From: Peribacillus frigoritolerans
GTDB lineage: Bacteria; Bacillota; Bacilli; Bacillales; DSM-1321
Length of the DNA stretch: 64,000 nt
NCBI RefSeq assembly: GCF_001636405.1
Contig: NZ_KV440950.1
Coordinates: 2,689,712-2,753,711, forward strand
Reading direction: 5' to 3'
Positions 41,534-50,784 of the stretch are shown here, piece by piece (the first letter of the stretch is position 1; every line of letters begins with the position of its first letter). The notes beneath the pieces were generated by a model. It had not been told where the DNA came from, searched no databases, and saw nothing but the letters and a program-made list of their open reading frames with translations. The position numbers and the translations under genes were made by a program.

Positions 41534-43783
41534 TTGGGTAATCACCCTGATTTTGAACAGGAACGACAGCGGCTGGATTTTACAAAACGTTATATCGATG
41601 TAGTCATCAAAACATCAGAAACAAGCAAAGATCAATTCCAGCGGAATATGCAAGAAGCCTTTGGCGATGCCGATTGGTCTGAATCAGCGTTATATTCACA
41701 GCTGCTGACGACGGCCAACTTTTTTGAGATGTCCAAAACCGAACTTGAAAGTTTACGTAAAGCAAGTAAAAAACCTTACTTTGCAAGAGTGGATTTTGAA
41801 AGGAATGATGGGGAGAAAGGCGAAGTCCTTTATTTCGGAAAAGCATCTCTTTATCAGAGGGAAAGCCAGGAACAGATCATCGTCGATTGGCGTTCACCGA
41901 TTGCAAATCTGTATTATGAGGGACGGATTGGTGAAATAGAATATGAAGCGGAAGGGGAGACATTCAGCGGGAACATCACTTTAAAAAGACAGCTAATGAT
42001 AGAAGAAGGTGTCTTGGAGGAGATAAGGGACATTGATTTGACAACAACGGATGAATTGTTGCAGGAATCCCTTTCCAAGAGTTCCAGCAATCGATTGACG
42101 GATATCATCACCACGATCCAGGAAGAACAGAATAAAATCATTCGGGCAGATTTGAATAAACCTATCATTGTCCAGGGCGCAGCGGGCAGCGGTAAAACCA
42201 CAATCGCTTTACATAGGATCTCTTATTTCATTTACCACTATAAAGACTTGTTCGATCCGCGACAATTAATGATTCTTGCTCCGAGCCGGGTATTCATTGA
42301 TTACATATCTGAAGCTTTACCTGAATTGGGTGTCGAAAAGGTAAAACAATTCACGTTTTCCGAATATGTTCAGGCAGCGATAGGAAAGGAAGTGAAGCTT
42401 ATAGCGGATGATAAATTAACGCGATTGCTGGAAAAGGATGATGAAGAAATTAATTCAGCCGTCTGGATATCAGGTCTGAAGGGATCCCCTGCCTTTAAAT
42501 ATATATTGGACGAATATATAAAGGATATTTTCAGTGGGTTTCATCCGGATGCTGATTTTTATTGTGATAAATATCGCCTCTATTCCGCTAAGAAGTTCAT
42601 TAGATTATTGGAAGAGGATTATTGGTATTTACCATTATACAGCAGGCTGGACAAACTGAAGGCCATTTTACAAAATGAAGTGAAATTAAAAAAGAAAACA
42701 ATGCTTGAACGTGTTGTTGATCTTTATGATGCCAAAATCGAGAAGGCGCTCTATAAGAATATCGATCCAGTCATACGCAAGGAATTTGTTACAAAATGCC
42801 TCGATAAAAAAGAGGAAAGGATAGGACAGATCCAAAAGGCGATCCGTTCTTCTGTAAAAGCGTATTTTAAGCAATTCAAAAGTAAAGATCTCCTGGAGTA
42901 CTATCAGGAATTATACCAAGATCCAGAGCGTCTCGCCTCATACAGCAACGGTAAGCTTACTGTTGAAGATGCCAGGGTTTTATGTGAGTACAATCATAAA
43001 TTATTTTCTGCTAATAGTTATGAGATGGAGGACTTAGGAGCACTATTATATCTTCAGGAGCGGCTTTTCGGTGTCGATAAAGAAAACAAAGCAAAAAATG
43101 TCGTCATTGATGAGGCACAGGATTATAGCTTCATGCAGTTACAGGCCCTAAAGACGGCAGTGGATACCGATATGTTCACACTTGTAGGCGACCTTGCACA
43201 AGGCATCCATTCATACCGCGGACTTCAAACATGGGAAGAGGTTCACAGTCGTATTTTCCCCCGGGCGACGTATACTGAACTACAAAAAAGCTACAGAACA
43301 ACTGTTGAAATCATGAAACAAGCTAATGAAATACTTCAGTTATTAACATACGATTTCCCGGAAGTTGAACCCGTGGTCCGGCATGGCAAGGATCCAGAAT
43401 TCATTTACATTGAAAAGGAAGGTTGGGAAGAAGAACTGATCGAGCTGATTGCAACCCTTAAAGGAGAAGGTTTTAAAACGTTTGCCGTTATTGCCAAAAC
43501 GATGAAAGATTGCAAGCTGGCAAATGAGAAACTAAGTGAATTCCATCAAAGCTTTCATTTAATAGATGAAGCGGGAAACATCCCTAAAGATAAAACATTG
43601 ATTGTTCCTTCCTATCAAGCCAAAGGTCTCGAATTCGATGTCGTATTTGCAATATCCCTCGAAGAAGCGTATTGCCACGAAAATGAACTTGATATCAAAT
43701 TGCTGTACGTAACAATGACAAGGCCATTGCACAGGCTATATTTTTTAGGTAAAGAGAAAAATGCTTTCCTTATTGAGACATGA
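41534..43783 (+). CDS. helD: HelD-like superfamily 1 helicase/RNA polymerase recycling ATPase
   Basis: The 749-residue product opens with a helical N-terminal domain (HPDFEQERQRLDFTKRYIDV). DWRSPIANLYYEGRIGE follows, a HelD hallmark. Walker A is IVQGAAGSGKTTIALHRISY (about residues 213-232). The C-terminal helicase half has VVIDEAQDYSFMQLQ (Walker B), LVGDLAQGIHS, LQKSYRTTVEIM and SYQAKGLEFDVVF. HelD removes stalled RNA polymerase from DNA using ATP. It is slightly shorter than B. subtilis HelD (774). The start is TTG 41534, 8 nt after GGAAGGGGAG. The frame's earlier codons lack a site. Confidence 0.85.
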   Translation: MGNHPDFEQERQRLDFTKRYIDVVIKTSETSKDQFQRNMQEAFGDADWSESALYSQLLTTANFFEMSKTELESLRKASKKPYFARVDFERNDGEKGEVLYFGKASLYQRESQEQIIVDWRSPIANLYYEGRIGEIEYEAEGETFSGNITLKRQLMIEEGVLEEIRDIDLTTTDELLQESLSKSSSNRLTDIITTIQEEQNKIIRADLNKPIIVQGAAGSGKTTIALHRISYFIYHYKDLFDPRQLMILAPSRVFIDYISEALPELGVEKVKQFTFSEYVQAAIGKEVKLIADDKLTRLLEKDDEEINSAVWISGLKGSPAFKYILDEYIKDIFSGFHPDADFYCDKYRLYSAKKFIRLLEEDYWYLPLYSRLDKLKAILQNEVKLKKKTMLERVVDLYDAKIEKALYKNIDPVIRKEFVTKCLDKKEERIGQIQKAIRSSVKAYFKQFKSKDLLEYYQELYQDPERLASYSNGKLTVEDARVLCEYNHKLFSANSYEMEDLGALLYLQERLFGVDKENKAKNVVIDEAQDYSFMQLQALKTAVDTDMFTLVGDLAQGIHSYRGLQTWEEVHSRIFPRATYTELQKSYRTTVEIMKQANEILQLLTYDFPEVEPVVRHGKDPEFIYIEKEGWEEELIELIATLKGEGFKTFAVIAKTMKDCKLANEKLSEFHQSFHLIDEAGNIPKDKTLIVPSYQAKGLEFDVVFAISLEEAYCHENELDIKLLYVTMTRPLHRLYFLGKEKNAFLIET

Positions 43784-43785
43784 AA

Positions 43786-43815
43786 GGGGGAGGGTGGAAT
43801 GCCACCACCTCCTCG
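43786..43815. terminator. Hairpin between convergent helD-like and GNAT genes
   Basis: GGAGGGTGG pairs with CCACCACCTCC around AATG (one bulge) in the 40-bp convergent gap. No T-run follows on either strand, so it may slow polymerase or protect mRNA ends rather than act as a classical terminator. Confidence 0.45.
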
Positions 43816-43823
43816 TGAAATGC

Positions 43824-44345
43824 TCATAGATGCAAAAGGATATCCTGAATATCTTCCCATCCGAAACCGACTTCGATAAGCTCGACGCCTGCCATTTTAA
43901 CGGTTTTTTCAGCTATCACTTGACCTCCAAGTGCTTTGTAAAAACCGCATGATGGGTTATCCTTTAATGCCCAGATTATTAAATTCTTATGTTCCATTTT
44001 CATAAGCTCATGTATGACCGCTTTTATCATTTTTCGTCCAAGTCCCTGTTGTTGATATTCTTTTAAAAAATAAATGGCATATACTTCACCTTGAAAATGG
44101 GGATCATTCGTTTGTTCTGGTCCCCCGGCAGCGAAACCGATGATTTCCCCATTGGCGTTTTCCGCAACAAAGGTAGCATTATGCAGCATTTTTAAATTCC
44201 TTAGCCAGTTTTTCTTTTTGGCTTCCAGATTCATGGAAGACAAATATTGATCCGGAAGGATTCCTTTATAAGTTGTTTTCCAGCTGTTTATATGTACAAT
44301 TGCTATTCCATCTACATCTTCTTCTATGGCTTTCCTTATCTTCAT
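43824..44345 (-). CDS. GNAT family N-acetyltransferase
   Basis: The 173-residue product begins MKIRKAIEEDVDGIAIVH. The acetyl-CoA pyrophosphate loop is in YQQQGLGRKMIKAVIHELM (QQGLGRK). EVYAIYFLKEYQ forms the preceding strand and PSCGFYKALGGQVIAEKTV the terminal motif. The substrate is unknown. ATG 44345 is chosen because AAGGTG lies 6 nt before it; an upstream GTG overlaps that site. It is convergent with helD. Confidence 0.88.
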   Translation of the reverse strand: MKIRKAIEEDVDGIAIVHINSWKTTYKGILPDQYLSSMNLEAKKKNWLRNLKMLHNATFVAENANGEIIGFAAGGPEQTNDPHFQGEVYAIYFLKEYQQQGLGRKMIKAVIHELMKMEHKNLIIWALKDNPSCGFYKALGGQVIAEKTVKMAGVELIEVGFGWEDIQDILLHL

Positions 44346-44486
44346 AAAAAACACCTTCAGATTTTCATATTTCCCCTTAGAATATCATGGAAAAAGTGAA
44401 TAAGCATTTTATTTATGTTTATAACTGCTTGAGAAAGGATAAGAAATAAAGGAGTGATCAACCAGGTGAAGGGAAGGATGAGAAAG

Positions 44487-44678
44487 ATGAAATTGAAAGT
44501 TGGTTTTTATTTTCCGGGCGGCAAAGAACTAGAGCATGAGGTTGAAGGCGATGATTCAACTCAAATGATTTCAAATATTCAAAAGCACCGTTATTATAAT
44601 TTAGTTAAAGGCGATTGCCATTATGTCGTAGATACGGAAAAAGCAGCATATTTTTCTGTAACAGAAATATTGGATTGA
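44487..44678 (+). CDS. Small hypothetical protein
   Basis: The 63-residue product is MKLKVGFYFPGGKELEHEVE followed by an alpha/beta pattern (KHRYYNLVKGDCHYVVDTEK). There is no signal peptide or helix of membrane type. GGGAAGG 9 nt ahead supports ATG 44487, though ATG 44478 and GTG 44466 are in frame and possible. I do not recognise the family. The next gene follows after a hairpin, and both look like conserved bacillar proteins of unknown role. Confidence 0.6.
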   Translation: MKLKVGFYFPGGKELEHEVEGDDSTQMISNIQKHRYYNLVKGDCHYVVDTEKAAYFSVTEILD

Positions 44679-44682
44679 GAAT

Positions 44683-44722
44683 GAACCGCATTGGACTTTT
44701 ATTCCATTGCGGTTTATTCTTT
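44683..44722 (+). terminator. Terminator after the small hypothetical gene
   Basis: AACCGCATTGGA pairs with TCCATTGCGGTT around a T-rich loop and is followed by TATTCTTTTT. Confidence 0.75.
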
Positions 44723-44756
44723 TTGTTGTAAGGAAACCGGAAAAGGAGTATCGTCA

Positions 44757-45170
44757 ATGAAAATCAATTTTACCAAGAAACAGTATGAAACATTATTCAA
44801 AATGGTTCAGTACGGATATTGGGTTGCTTCCGATACTGAAGATAATAAAGAATTCAGTGAAATGGAACAGTATATCAATTCCTTTGCGAAAGATTTCTGC
44901 ATGGAAGGAGTACAGTTTATAAAGGATTACGAAATGTATGATCTGAGCAGGGAATTGGAGGATCAACTTCATACAGTCATAAATGAGTATGAAGATGGAG
45001 TGTTCAGGGATAAGCTTGCCTACCATTTGGCTAGGAAAGAGTTCGCCTTGGAGTCGGAAAACCATGAATACAATCAGGAGGAAGCGTTTAAACGTATCAT
45101 GGAGCTCGAGGAAAAATATCATCTTCATATTGAAGAACACGGGTTAGGGAAATTGAAAATAGAAGAATAA
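44757..45170 (+). CDS. Conserved hypothetical protein
   Basis: The 137-residue product is acidic, soluble and mostly helical: MKINFTKKQYETLFKMVQYG, EDNKEFSEMEQYINSFAKDF, AYHLARKEFALESEN and EEAFKRIMELEEKYHLHIEE. AAAAGGAG 8 nt upstream fixes ATG 44757; an upstream in-frame ATG (44691) falls within the preceding terminator. There is no enzymatic motif. Function unknown. Confidence 0.7.
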   Translation: MKINFTKKQYETLFKMVQYGYWVASDTEDNKEFSEMEQYINSFAKDFCMEGVQFIKDYEMYDLSRELEDQLHTVINEYEDGVFRDKLAYHLARKEFALESENHEYNQEEAFKRIMELEEKYHLHIEEHGLGKLKIEE

Positions 45171-45204
45171 AAAGAGAGAGGACGTAATCTGTCCTCTCTT
45201 TTCT
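45169..45204. terminator. Bidirectional terminator
   Basis: AAAAGAGAGAGGAC pairs with GTCCTCTCTTTT around GTAATCT. It begins at the stop of the hypothetical gene on the plus strand and faces the AlaX-type gene on the minus strand. Confidence 0.85.
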
Positions 45205-45263
45205 GATTTTGAGAAGTAATGATTTGCATGATCATCACGTATGCCATCCATTACGGATCGGTT

Positions 45264-46454
45264 TTATGCACGAGGATTTTGACCTAATTTTTCAACTGAG
45301 TATTGATAAAATGCAATTAAGTCATTTTGTGATGCAAAGCCTGCTTGTGCAGTATGTCCGTTCCCTCCGCCTTTTCCATTATAGGAGCCCAGTTCCGCTT
45401 TGAAATATTGTCCGCAATTAAAGGGACTGTCCCCGCTGTGCGAGAGGATGACCTTTTGCTCCTTACGTGATGCTAATAATACAGTAACCTTTTCTTTTTT
45501 TACAATCGTACCTGCAAGGTAAAGCAGTTCTTTCATTGAGCTATCTTCGAAAATATGAGAGATGAATCCCCCTCCATTTTCTGCAAGCAGGGAGTCAGCA
45601 AGAAAATTTGCATTTTCAAGTTTTAAGTTTTCATTTGCCGATAGCAGCTGCTTATAGTCATTTTCAAGTTTCTCCACCCTATTCAGGATCTCTGTACGTC
45701 CGGTATTGAATTTAGTCGATAATGCAGAAAGAATTCCTAGACTTTCGGAATAATCATTCAATGCCCTGAAGCCGCACTTAAAGTAGAGACGGGTAAGCTC
45801 TTTCTGCTTCTCCGCTTTGAAAATTTTTAATAACCCAATCTCACCGGTACGCTCTACATGAGTTCCACCGCAAGGGTTATATTCAATTCCATCTATCTCA
45901 ACAATACGGATATTTTCAGACACTTTAGGCATCTTGACGACAGGAAGTGTCTGTAGTTGCTCGTTTGTCACGTAATAGATAAGTAATTCGCGATTCTCGA
46001 TGATATATTGATTAACTAGCTTTTCAGCAGCAGCCGTATGTACCTCGGTCCATTGAAATCCTGCCATTATATCGATCGTTAAATATTCCTTTCCAAGGTG
46101 AAAGCTGACCGTATTAGAGTCAAACAGTTCCCTGCAGACAGCAGAGAGTAGATGCTGGCCGCTATGCTGTTGCATATGATCGAAGCGGCGGGGCCAATCA
46201 AGTTCACAGTGGACGATCTCTGAATCTGGCCGTTTCTCCATCTTATGAAGAATCCTTCCATCATTGTCTTTTATAACGTCAAGAACGGTGATTCCTTCTA
46301 TTTTACCAGTATCTGCTGGCTGACCGCCGCCTTCGGGATAAAAAGCGGTTTCTTCAAGAGTGATATAGTAAAAGCCATTTTCTATAATGGTCTCCCGAAT
46401 TTCGGTATCCCATTGGGAGGTCTTGGTGGACGTGTAATATAATTTTTTTGTCAT
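45264..46454 (-). CDS. AlaX-type alanyl-tRNA editing protein with DHHA1 domain
   Basis: The 396-residue stand-alone homologue of the AlaRS editing half begins with a beta-barrel (AFYPEGGGQPADTGKIEG). The zinc/editing site follows in FDHMQQHSGQHLLSAV (HxxxH, about residues 95-106) and EYNPCGGTHVERTGEIG (Cys/His pair, about 195). A coiled coil lies at ~265-290, and a C-terminal DHHA1 domain with FKAELGSYNGKGGGNGHTAQ and AGFAS. It removes Ser or Gly wrongly attached to tRNA-Ala; the long form (AlaX-L) has the DHHA1 part. No aminoacylation domain is present. It is divergent from the kinase pseudogene. Confidence 0.88.
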   Translation of the reverse strand: MTKKLYYTSTKTSQWDTEIRETIIENGFYYITLEETAFYPEGGGQPADTGKIEGITVLDVIKDNDGRILHKMEKRPDSEIVHCELDWPRRFDHMQQHSGQHLLSAVCRELFDSNTVSFHLGKEYLTIDIMAGFQWTEVHTAAAEKLVNQYIIENRELLIYYVTNEQLQTLPVVKMPKVSENIRIVEIDGIEYNPCGGTHVERTGEIGLLKIFKAEKQKELTRLYFKCGFRALNDYSESLGILSALSTKFNTGRTEILNRVEKLENDYKQLLSANENLKLENANFLADSLLAENGGGFISHIFEDSSMKELLYLAGTIVKKEKVTVLLASRKEQKVILSHSGDSPFNCGQYFKAELGSYNGKGGGNGHTAQAGFASQNDLIAFYQYSVEKLGQNPRA

Positions 46455-46629
46455 GAATGATTTCTTTTTCCTTTCAGTTGATCATTAAATTATATCACCG
46501 AAATACTAGAGTTTGAAATCGCGGGTTTTAGAAGATTAGTCAGGGATAAAAGCAAAACTTTATGACAAATTCTAAATAAATTGTGCAAGATGGCAATAAC
46601 TATTTATAGACTGCCCTTTTGACCGTCCT

Positions 46630-47450
46630 GATTCATTTCCTGATCAAATAATGGACTTGCCATGGGAAACGTGGAGTGCTGAAATGGCTGTACAAATGGA
46701 GGGGGAGAGGTTTTTACATGCAATGGATGAAGCGATTGATAATCTGGAAGGAGTAAATTATGAAGGACGAAGTTTTACATTCAAAAAGGAAGAGACGAAT
46801 CAGGTCATAAAGTTTTATTTTTGAGACACTGCTTTATCGCGAAGAAGGATATGGCACAATTTTGGTATATTGTGATATCACAAAAGAATATGAAGTGGAT
46901 CAAATGGAATCCGAATTTGTCAGTACAGTTAGTCATGAATTAAGGACACCGCTTGCAAGCGTCCTTGGTTTTACCTAGAGTTACTCTAAAAGAAGTGGGG
47001 CTTAACAATGAAGGACAGTCAAGAAAACTGAGCCATGAAATTATGGTCATTGAAGATGATATGAACTTAGCGGAACTGCTAAAATATGAATTGATGGAAA
47101 GTGGTTTCCATGTCAGCTATTTCAAAAGTGGTAGAAAGGCTTTTCAAAAGCTGAAATCCTCACCTCCGGATGCCATTGTACTGGATATCCTTCTTGAAGA
47201 GGGGGAGATGGACGGCTGGGCGATCCTGAGGGAATTAAAAGGATCCGCTGATTTGAATGAGATTCCCGTTTTTATTTCGACTGCACTTGACGAAAGGGAG
47301 AAGGGGATTTCCTTGGGAGCTAAGGATTATTTAGTTAAACTTTATAAACCGAGCCAATTATCCAAAGTGATCATGCATACCTTGTTAAGTAACGGTAAAC
47401 AAGGGCAGATACTAATCCCGCAGGCATTTCATGGAGAAAACAAGGGTTAA
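46630..47450 (+). pseudogene. Hybrid histidine kinase/response regulator pseudogene with internal deletion
   Basis: The 5' part reads FPDQIMDLPWETWSAEMAVQ with a stop after VIKFYF, then [20 protein letters not shown] and [17 protein letters not shown], the phospho-acceptor H-box. The next codons are [10 protein letters not shown], the end of a HATPase domain. Most of the ATP-binding region has therefore been deleted. A receiver follows (IMVIEDDMNLAELLKYELME; IVLDILLEEGEMDGWAIL; AKDYLVKLYKPSQLSKVI). The receiver alone (from about 47042) is an open frame and could be translated, but the usual Lys-Pro is Lys-Leu. Confidence 0.8.
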
Positions 47451-47571
47451 AAAATAAAAAACCGTAATAGGTATACAGAACATCAAAAAAATGATAAATT
47501 CAAATATGTTGGAAAAATAAATAATTGGGTACAATTGTAGGTAAAGGTAAGTTACAGGAGGATTTTTATTC

Positions 47572-48444
47572 ATGCAAAAAATTCAGGCCGGCATGGCTGT
47601 AGAGTTAGAAGTGGAACGTAAGGCTGATTTCGGATGGTTTTTAACGGATGGTTCAGAAGATGTCTTACTTCATCATAATGAAATGAATGAAGGAACGGAA
47701 CTTGAGATTGGCGATGAAGTAACTGTGTTCATCTACCATGACAAACAAGCAAGGCTAACAGCGACAATGAAGATACCCGAAATTCAGATTGATCAGTATG
47801 GCTGGGCGGAAGTTGTCAATGTGAAAAGGAAACTTGGTGTTTTTGTTGACATCGGTCTTTCGAAAGATATTCTTGTATCCCTGGACGACCTTCCGAATAT
47901 AGATCGATTATGGCCTGAGGTTGGTGATCGTCTATATGTATCCCTGAAGACAGATCGTCATGATCGCCTGTTTGGTAAACTTGCAACCGAAGATGTCATT
48001 CAGGAGATTGCAGTAACAGCTCCATTAAAAGGGATTCGTAACACCAATATTAAGGGAAATGTCTATCGTTTGCTTATGGTTGGATCATTCTTTATTTCAG
48101 AAGAAGGGTACCGCTGTTTCATTCACGAAAGTGAACGCAAGGAGGAGCCCCGTCTTGGTGAATTAGTTGAAGGGCGCGTCATTGATAGTAAAGAAGATGG
48201 AACGCTTAACGTTTCTTTAATCCCCTTTAAACAAGATTTAATGGGGGAAGATGCTGATGTCATTTTCACTTATTTAATGAATCGCGGCGGTGCAATGCCT
48301 TATGGTGACAAAACGCCACCTGATGATATCAAGTTCCACTTCGGTTTGAGCAAGGGAGCGTTCAAGCGTGCTCTCGGCAAACTGATGAAAGAAGAAAAGA
48401 TTTACCAGGAAGATGGATGGACATATTCTTCAGACCGTAAATGA
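47572..48444 (+). CDS. cvfB: CvfB-like S1 RNA-binding protein (YitL)
   Basis: The 290-residue product has three consecutive S1-like beta-barrels (about residues 1-65, 70-140, 150-220). ADFGWFLTDGSEDVLLHHNE and GWAEVVNVKRKLGVFVDIGL are typical RNA-binding strands. The C-terminal winged helix has DDIKFHFGLSKGAFKRALGK followed by EEKIYQEDGW. This is the CvfB layout, known in Staphylococcus and Streptococcus as a post-transcriptional virulence regulator; in Bacillus it is YitL. CAGGAGG precedes the ATG. Monocistronic, with its own terminator. Confidence 0.92.
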   Translation: MQKIQAGMAVELEVERKADFGWFLTDGSEDVLLHHNEMNEGTELEIGDEVTVFIYHDKQARLTATMKIPEIQIDQYGWAEVVNVKRKLGVFVDIGLSKDILVSLDDLPNIDRLWPEVGDRLYVSLKTDRHDRLFGKLATEDVIQEIAVTAPLKGIRNTNIKGNVYRLLMVGSFFISEEGYRCFIHESERKEEPRLGELVEGRVIDSKEDGTLNVSLIPFKQDLMGEDADVIFTYLMNRGGAMPYGDKTPPDDIKFHFGLSKGAFKRALGKLMKEEKIYQEDGWTYSSDRK

Positions 48445-48477
48445 AAAAAGCAGCGGATTTTATCCGCTGCTTTTTTA
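48445..48477. terminator. Bidirectional terminator between cvfB and cotJC
   Basis: AAAAAAGCAGCGGAT pairs with ATCCGCTGCTTTTTT. It directly follows the cvfB stop and also lies just beyond the cotJC stop on the other strand. Confidence 0.9.
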
Positions 48478-48489
48478 TTGTGAATTTCA

Positions 48490-49059
48490 TTAAAAGAACT
48501 TCTTTTTACCTTTTTCTTCTTTTAAAATCTCCACCGCTTCCCTGAACCTCATCGAATGGACAATTTCCCTCTCGCGTAAAAACCTGAGTGAATCATTGAT
48601 ATCAGGATCATCCGAGATGTCAATTAACCACTGGTAGGTTGCTCTGGCCTTCTCTTCAGCAGCGATATCTTCATATAAATCTGCAATCGGATCTCCTTTT
48701 GCTTGGATATAAGTGGCGGTCCATGGATTCCCTGCTGCGTCATGATAATAAAGGGCACTATCATGATTGACATAATGATCCCCTAGCCCGGCGGCTGCCA
48801 TCTGCTGAGGTGTGGCATCTTTTGTAAGCTTATAGATCATCGTGGCGATCATTTCAAGATGGGCAAATTCTTCCGTTCCGATATCCGTAAGCAGGCCAAT
48901 GACTTTTTCCGGAATTGTATATCGTTGATTTAAGTAACGGAGTGCTGCAGCCAACTCACCATCAGCACCACCATATTGTTCTATTAAATATTTAGCCAAC
49001 CGGGGATTACAGTCTCTTACTTTAACTGGATATTGCAGCTTCTTTTCATAAACCCACAT
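48490..49059 (-). CDS. cotJC: Spore coat protein CotJC (manganese catalase family)
   Basis: The 189-residue four-helix ferritin-like protein has metal ligands in EEFAHLEMIATMIY (Glu/His, about residues 66-71) and EEKARATYQWLIDISDDPD (~141), then REREIVHSMRFREA (His, ~170). It resembles Mn catalases, and CotJC is a component of the Bacillus inner spore coat. CTTATACCTGCC separates it by 13 bp from cotJB, so it is the last gene of cotJABC. It is shorter than true Mn catalases because the C-terminal extension is absent, as usual for CotJC. Confidence 0.94.
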   Translation of the reverse strand: MWVYEKKLQYPVKVRDCNPRLAKYLIEQYGGADGELAAALRYLNQRYTIPEKVIGLLTDIGTEEFAHLEMIATMIYKLTKDATPQQMAAAGLGDHYVNHDSALYYHDAAGNPWTATYIQAKGDPIADLYEDIAAEEKARATYQWLIDISDDPDINDSLRFLREREIVHSMRFREAVEILKEEKGKKKFF

Positions 49060-49072
49060 AGCTCATCTCTCC

Positions 49073-49339
49073 TTATACCTGCCATGGCCAAGGGCCTTGG
49101 CCCCATTCCCATTTATTTTCACCGCCTGGACTGTTTCCAAATCCCAATAATGGACCATATTTAGGCTCAAAAACCGATTTCAATTGTTGGGAGTATTCAT
49201 GAAATTGATTGAATTGCTGTAAAGCCTGCTGGTCATTAGGATGTGTATCCAAATAAAGAGTCAACTCGACAAGCACGAAATCGGCAGCCTGTATTTGTTC
49301 AAGCAACTGATAATATTCATCATCCAGTTTCTTATTCAT
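49073..49339 (-). CDS. cotJB: Spore coat protein CotJB
   Basis: In the 88-residue product, [20 protein letters not shown] and [20 protein letters not shown] form a helical hairpin typical of Cot[17 protein letters not shown] and the Trp-rich tail [12 protein letters not shown] follow. Its ATG directly abuts the cotJA stop (TAAATG). It is needed for normal CotJ complex formation in the spore coat; transcription in B. subtilis is by sigma-E in the mother cell. Confidence 0.93.
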   Translation of the reverse strand: MNKKLDDEYYQLLEQIQAADFVLVELTLYLDTHPNDQQALQQFNQFHEYSQQLKSVFEPKYGPLLGFGNSPGGENKWEWGQGPWPWQV

Positions 49340-49573
49340 TTACGTCTCCCTTTCCCGATATGGATTATCATAAAAATCATAAAAGAATTTCCAAAGTGTA
49401 CCGTATTTCAAAGCTTCTTCCGGAGTGAACTGCTCCATATTGGGCGGTTGAAAATTAATATACAAATTAGGAGGTGTCCTGTAATACTTTCTCCCAATAG
49501 GCGGACACGGATCGAATTTACTATGGAAAGGTTTATATGACTTAACTAGGGTAAAAGTCTTTTCGCGAGTCAC
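49340..49573 (-). CDS. cotJA: Spore coat associated protein CotJA
   Basis: The 77-residue product carries FDPCPPIGRKYYRTPPNLYI and FTPEEALKYGTLWKFFYDFY, the CotJA signature. The frame is open to an upstream ATG at 49630. However, AAAGGAGG lies 8 nt before GTG 49573, giving a length like B. subtilis CotJA (~82). It is the first gene of cotJABC. It is divergent from yocH across ~257 bp that must contain both promoters. Confidence 0.92.
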   Translation of the reverse strand: MTREKTFTLVKSYKPFHSKFDPCPPIGRKYYRTPPNLYINFQPPNMEQFTPEEALKYGTLWKFFYDFYDNPYRERET

Positions 49574-49700
49574 AAAAAATACCTCCTTTGTAAAGATATA
49601 GCCTCTAATTTTTATGCCTCGGTAATGCATAATATGACTTCTATGGCCTGGAAAGGAAATTATATGGAAAATGATGTTTTTTCAGAATATTATAAAACCT

Positions 49701-49717
49701 TGTTATAGTCCCGTTAT
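49701..49717 (+). promoter_or_regulatory. Candidate WalR box upstream of yocH
   Basis: TGTTAT-AGTCC-CGTTAT matches the WalR consensus with one mismatch (C for T), about 115 bp upstream of yocH. yocH is a known WalRK target in B. subtilis, which raises the plausibility of this imperfect site. Confidence 0.45.
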
Positions 49718-49830
49718 CTTACTGTGATGTTTGTCATCTATTCTTTATCTGTTTGTTCTTTGTATAGAAAAAAACTATGTTAAGATTTAACTCGTAGCTT
49801 ATAAAGCAGCTCACAAGGAGGTAACAACAT

Positions 49831-50628
49831 ATGAAAAAATCAATCTTATCGTTAGCGGCAGCGGCTGCTATATCCGGTGCATTCACAATTCCGGTACAAG
49901 CAGAAGATGTCAAAGTGAAAGATGGAGACACATTATGGGGGATATCTCAAACATATAAAGTATCAGTAGAAGATATTAAGTCTTGGAACGATTTGTCTTC
50001 AGACGCGATTTATGCCGGAGAAACCATACATATTTCTCAAGAAGAGCATTATAAAGTAAAGTCAGGGGACACATTATCGGGAATTGCACACAAATATGAT
50101 GTAGGGGTAAATGATATTAAATCTTGGAACGGTTTAAGTTCAGATACAATCCATCCTGGTCAAGAAATTGTCATTAAACCGGCAGCTAACAAAGTCGAAG
50201 CTGCAAGTGTAGGGCCTGCACAGAAATCAGAGCAATCCGAACCAGCAGAACAATCTAAGCCAGCAGAACAAACAAAGCCGGTTGAACAATCGGAACCAGC
50301 AGATTCAAATAATGAATCCCAAGATCAAGCGGAATCTGGTAAAGAGATTACTGTTAGTGCAACCGCCTATACGGCTGATTGTCAAGGCTGCAGCGGAACA
50401 ACAGCAACAGGAGTGGACTTGAAAGCTAATCCTGATGCAAAGGTGATTGCTGTGGACCCATCAGTCATTCCGCTAGGATCTAAGGTTTATGTTGAAGGTT
50501 ATGGCTACGCAACGGCAGCCGATACAGGCAGTGCCATCAAAGGGAATAGAGTGGACATATTTGTTCCAAACGAACAGGATGCCGTGAATTGGGGCGTTAA
50601 AAACGTTAAAGTGCAAATCCTGAATTAA
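49831..50628 (+). CDS. yocH: YocH-like secreted cell-wall protein (2 x LysM + 3D domain)
   Basis: The 265-residue product has a signal peptide (residues 1-~24, AISGAFTIPVQAE). LysM 1 (VKDGDTLWGISQTYKVSVED) and LysM 2 (VKSGDTLSGIAHKYDVGVND) follow. The Ser/Glu/Pro/Gln linker (about 130-165) contains imperfect repeats of EQSEPAEQSKPAEQ. The C-terminal 3D domain has the Asp residues in VDPSVIPLGSKVYVEGYG and ATAADTGSAIKGNRVDIFVP. It binds and probably cleaves peptidoglycan. CAAGGAGG precedes the ATG. Confidence 0.93.
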   Translation: MKKSILSLAAAAAISGAFTIPVQAEDVKVKDGDTLWGISQTYKVSVEDIKSWNDLSSDAIYAGETIHISQEEHYKVKSGDTLSGIAHKYDVGVNDIKSWNGLSSDTIHPGQEIVIKPAANKVEAASVGPAQKSEQSEPAEQSKPAEQTKPVEQSEPADSNNESQDQAESGKEITVSATAYTADCQGCSGTTATGVDLKANPDAKVIAVDPSVIPLGSKVYVEGYGYATAADTGSAIKGNRVDIFVPNEQDAVNWGVKNVKVQILN

Positions 50629-50657
50629 TTTAGCCATGCAAAACATGTTTATATATT

Positions 50658-50694
50658 GAAAAAGCAGACACAGACATATTGTGTCTGCTTTTTT
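50658..50694 (+). terminator. Terminator after yocH
   Basis: AAAAAGCAGACAC pairs with GTGTCTGCTTTTT around AGACATATT, followed by TGTCC. Confidence 0.88.
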
Positions 50695-50784
50695 GTCCTT
50701 TAGGTTGTCGGGAAAAGCAGGTACAATAGAAGAAATAGATCCTTAAAAAATCCTTAGAAGGTAAATAGGAGGAATAGTGAATTG

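Noticed and set aside
41534..43783. A UvrD/PcrA DNA-repair helicase
   Set aside because: The N-terminal region with DWRSPIANLYYEGRIGE and the insertions between helicase motifs fit HelD-type proteins better than UvrD.
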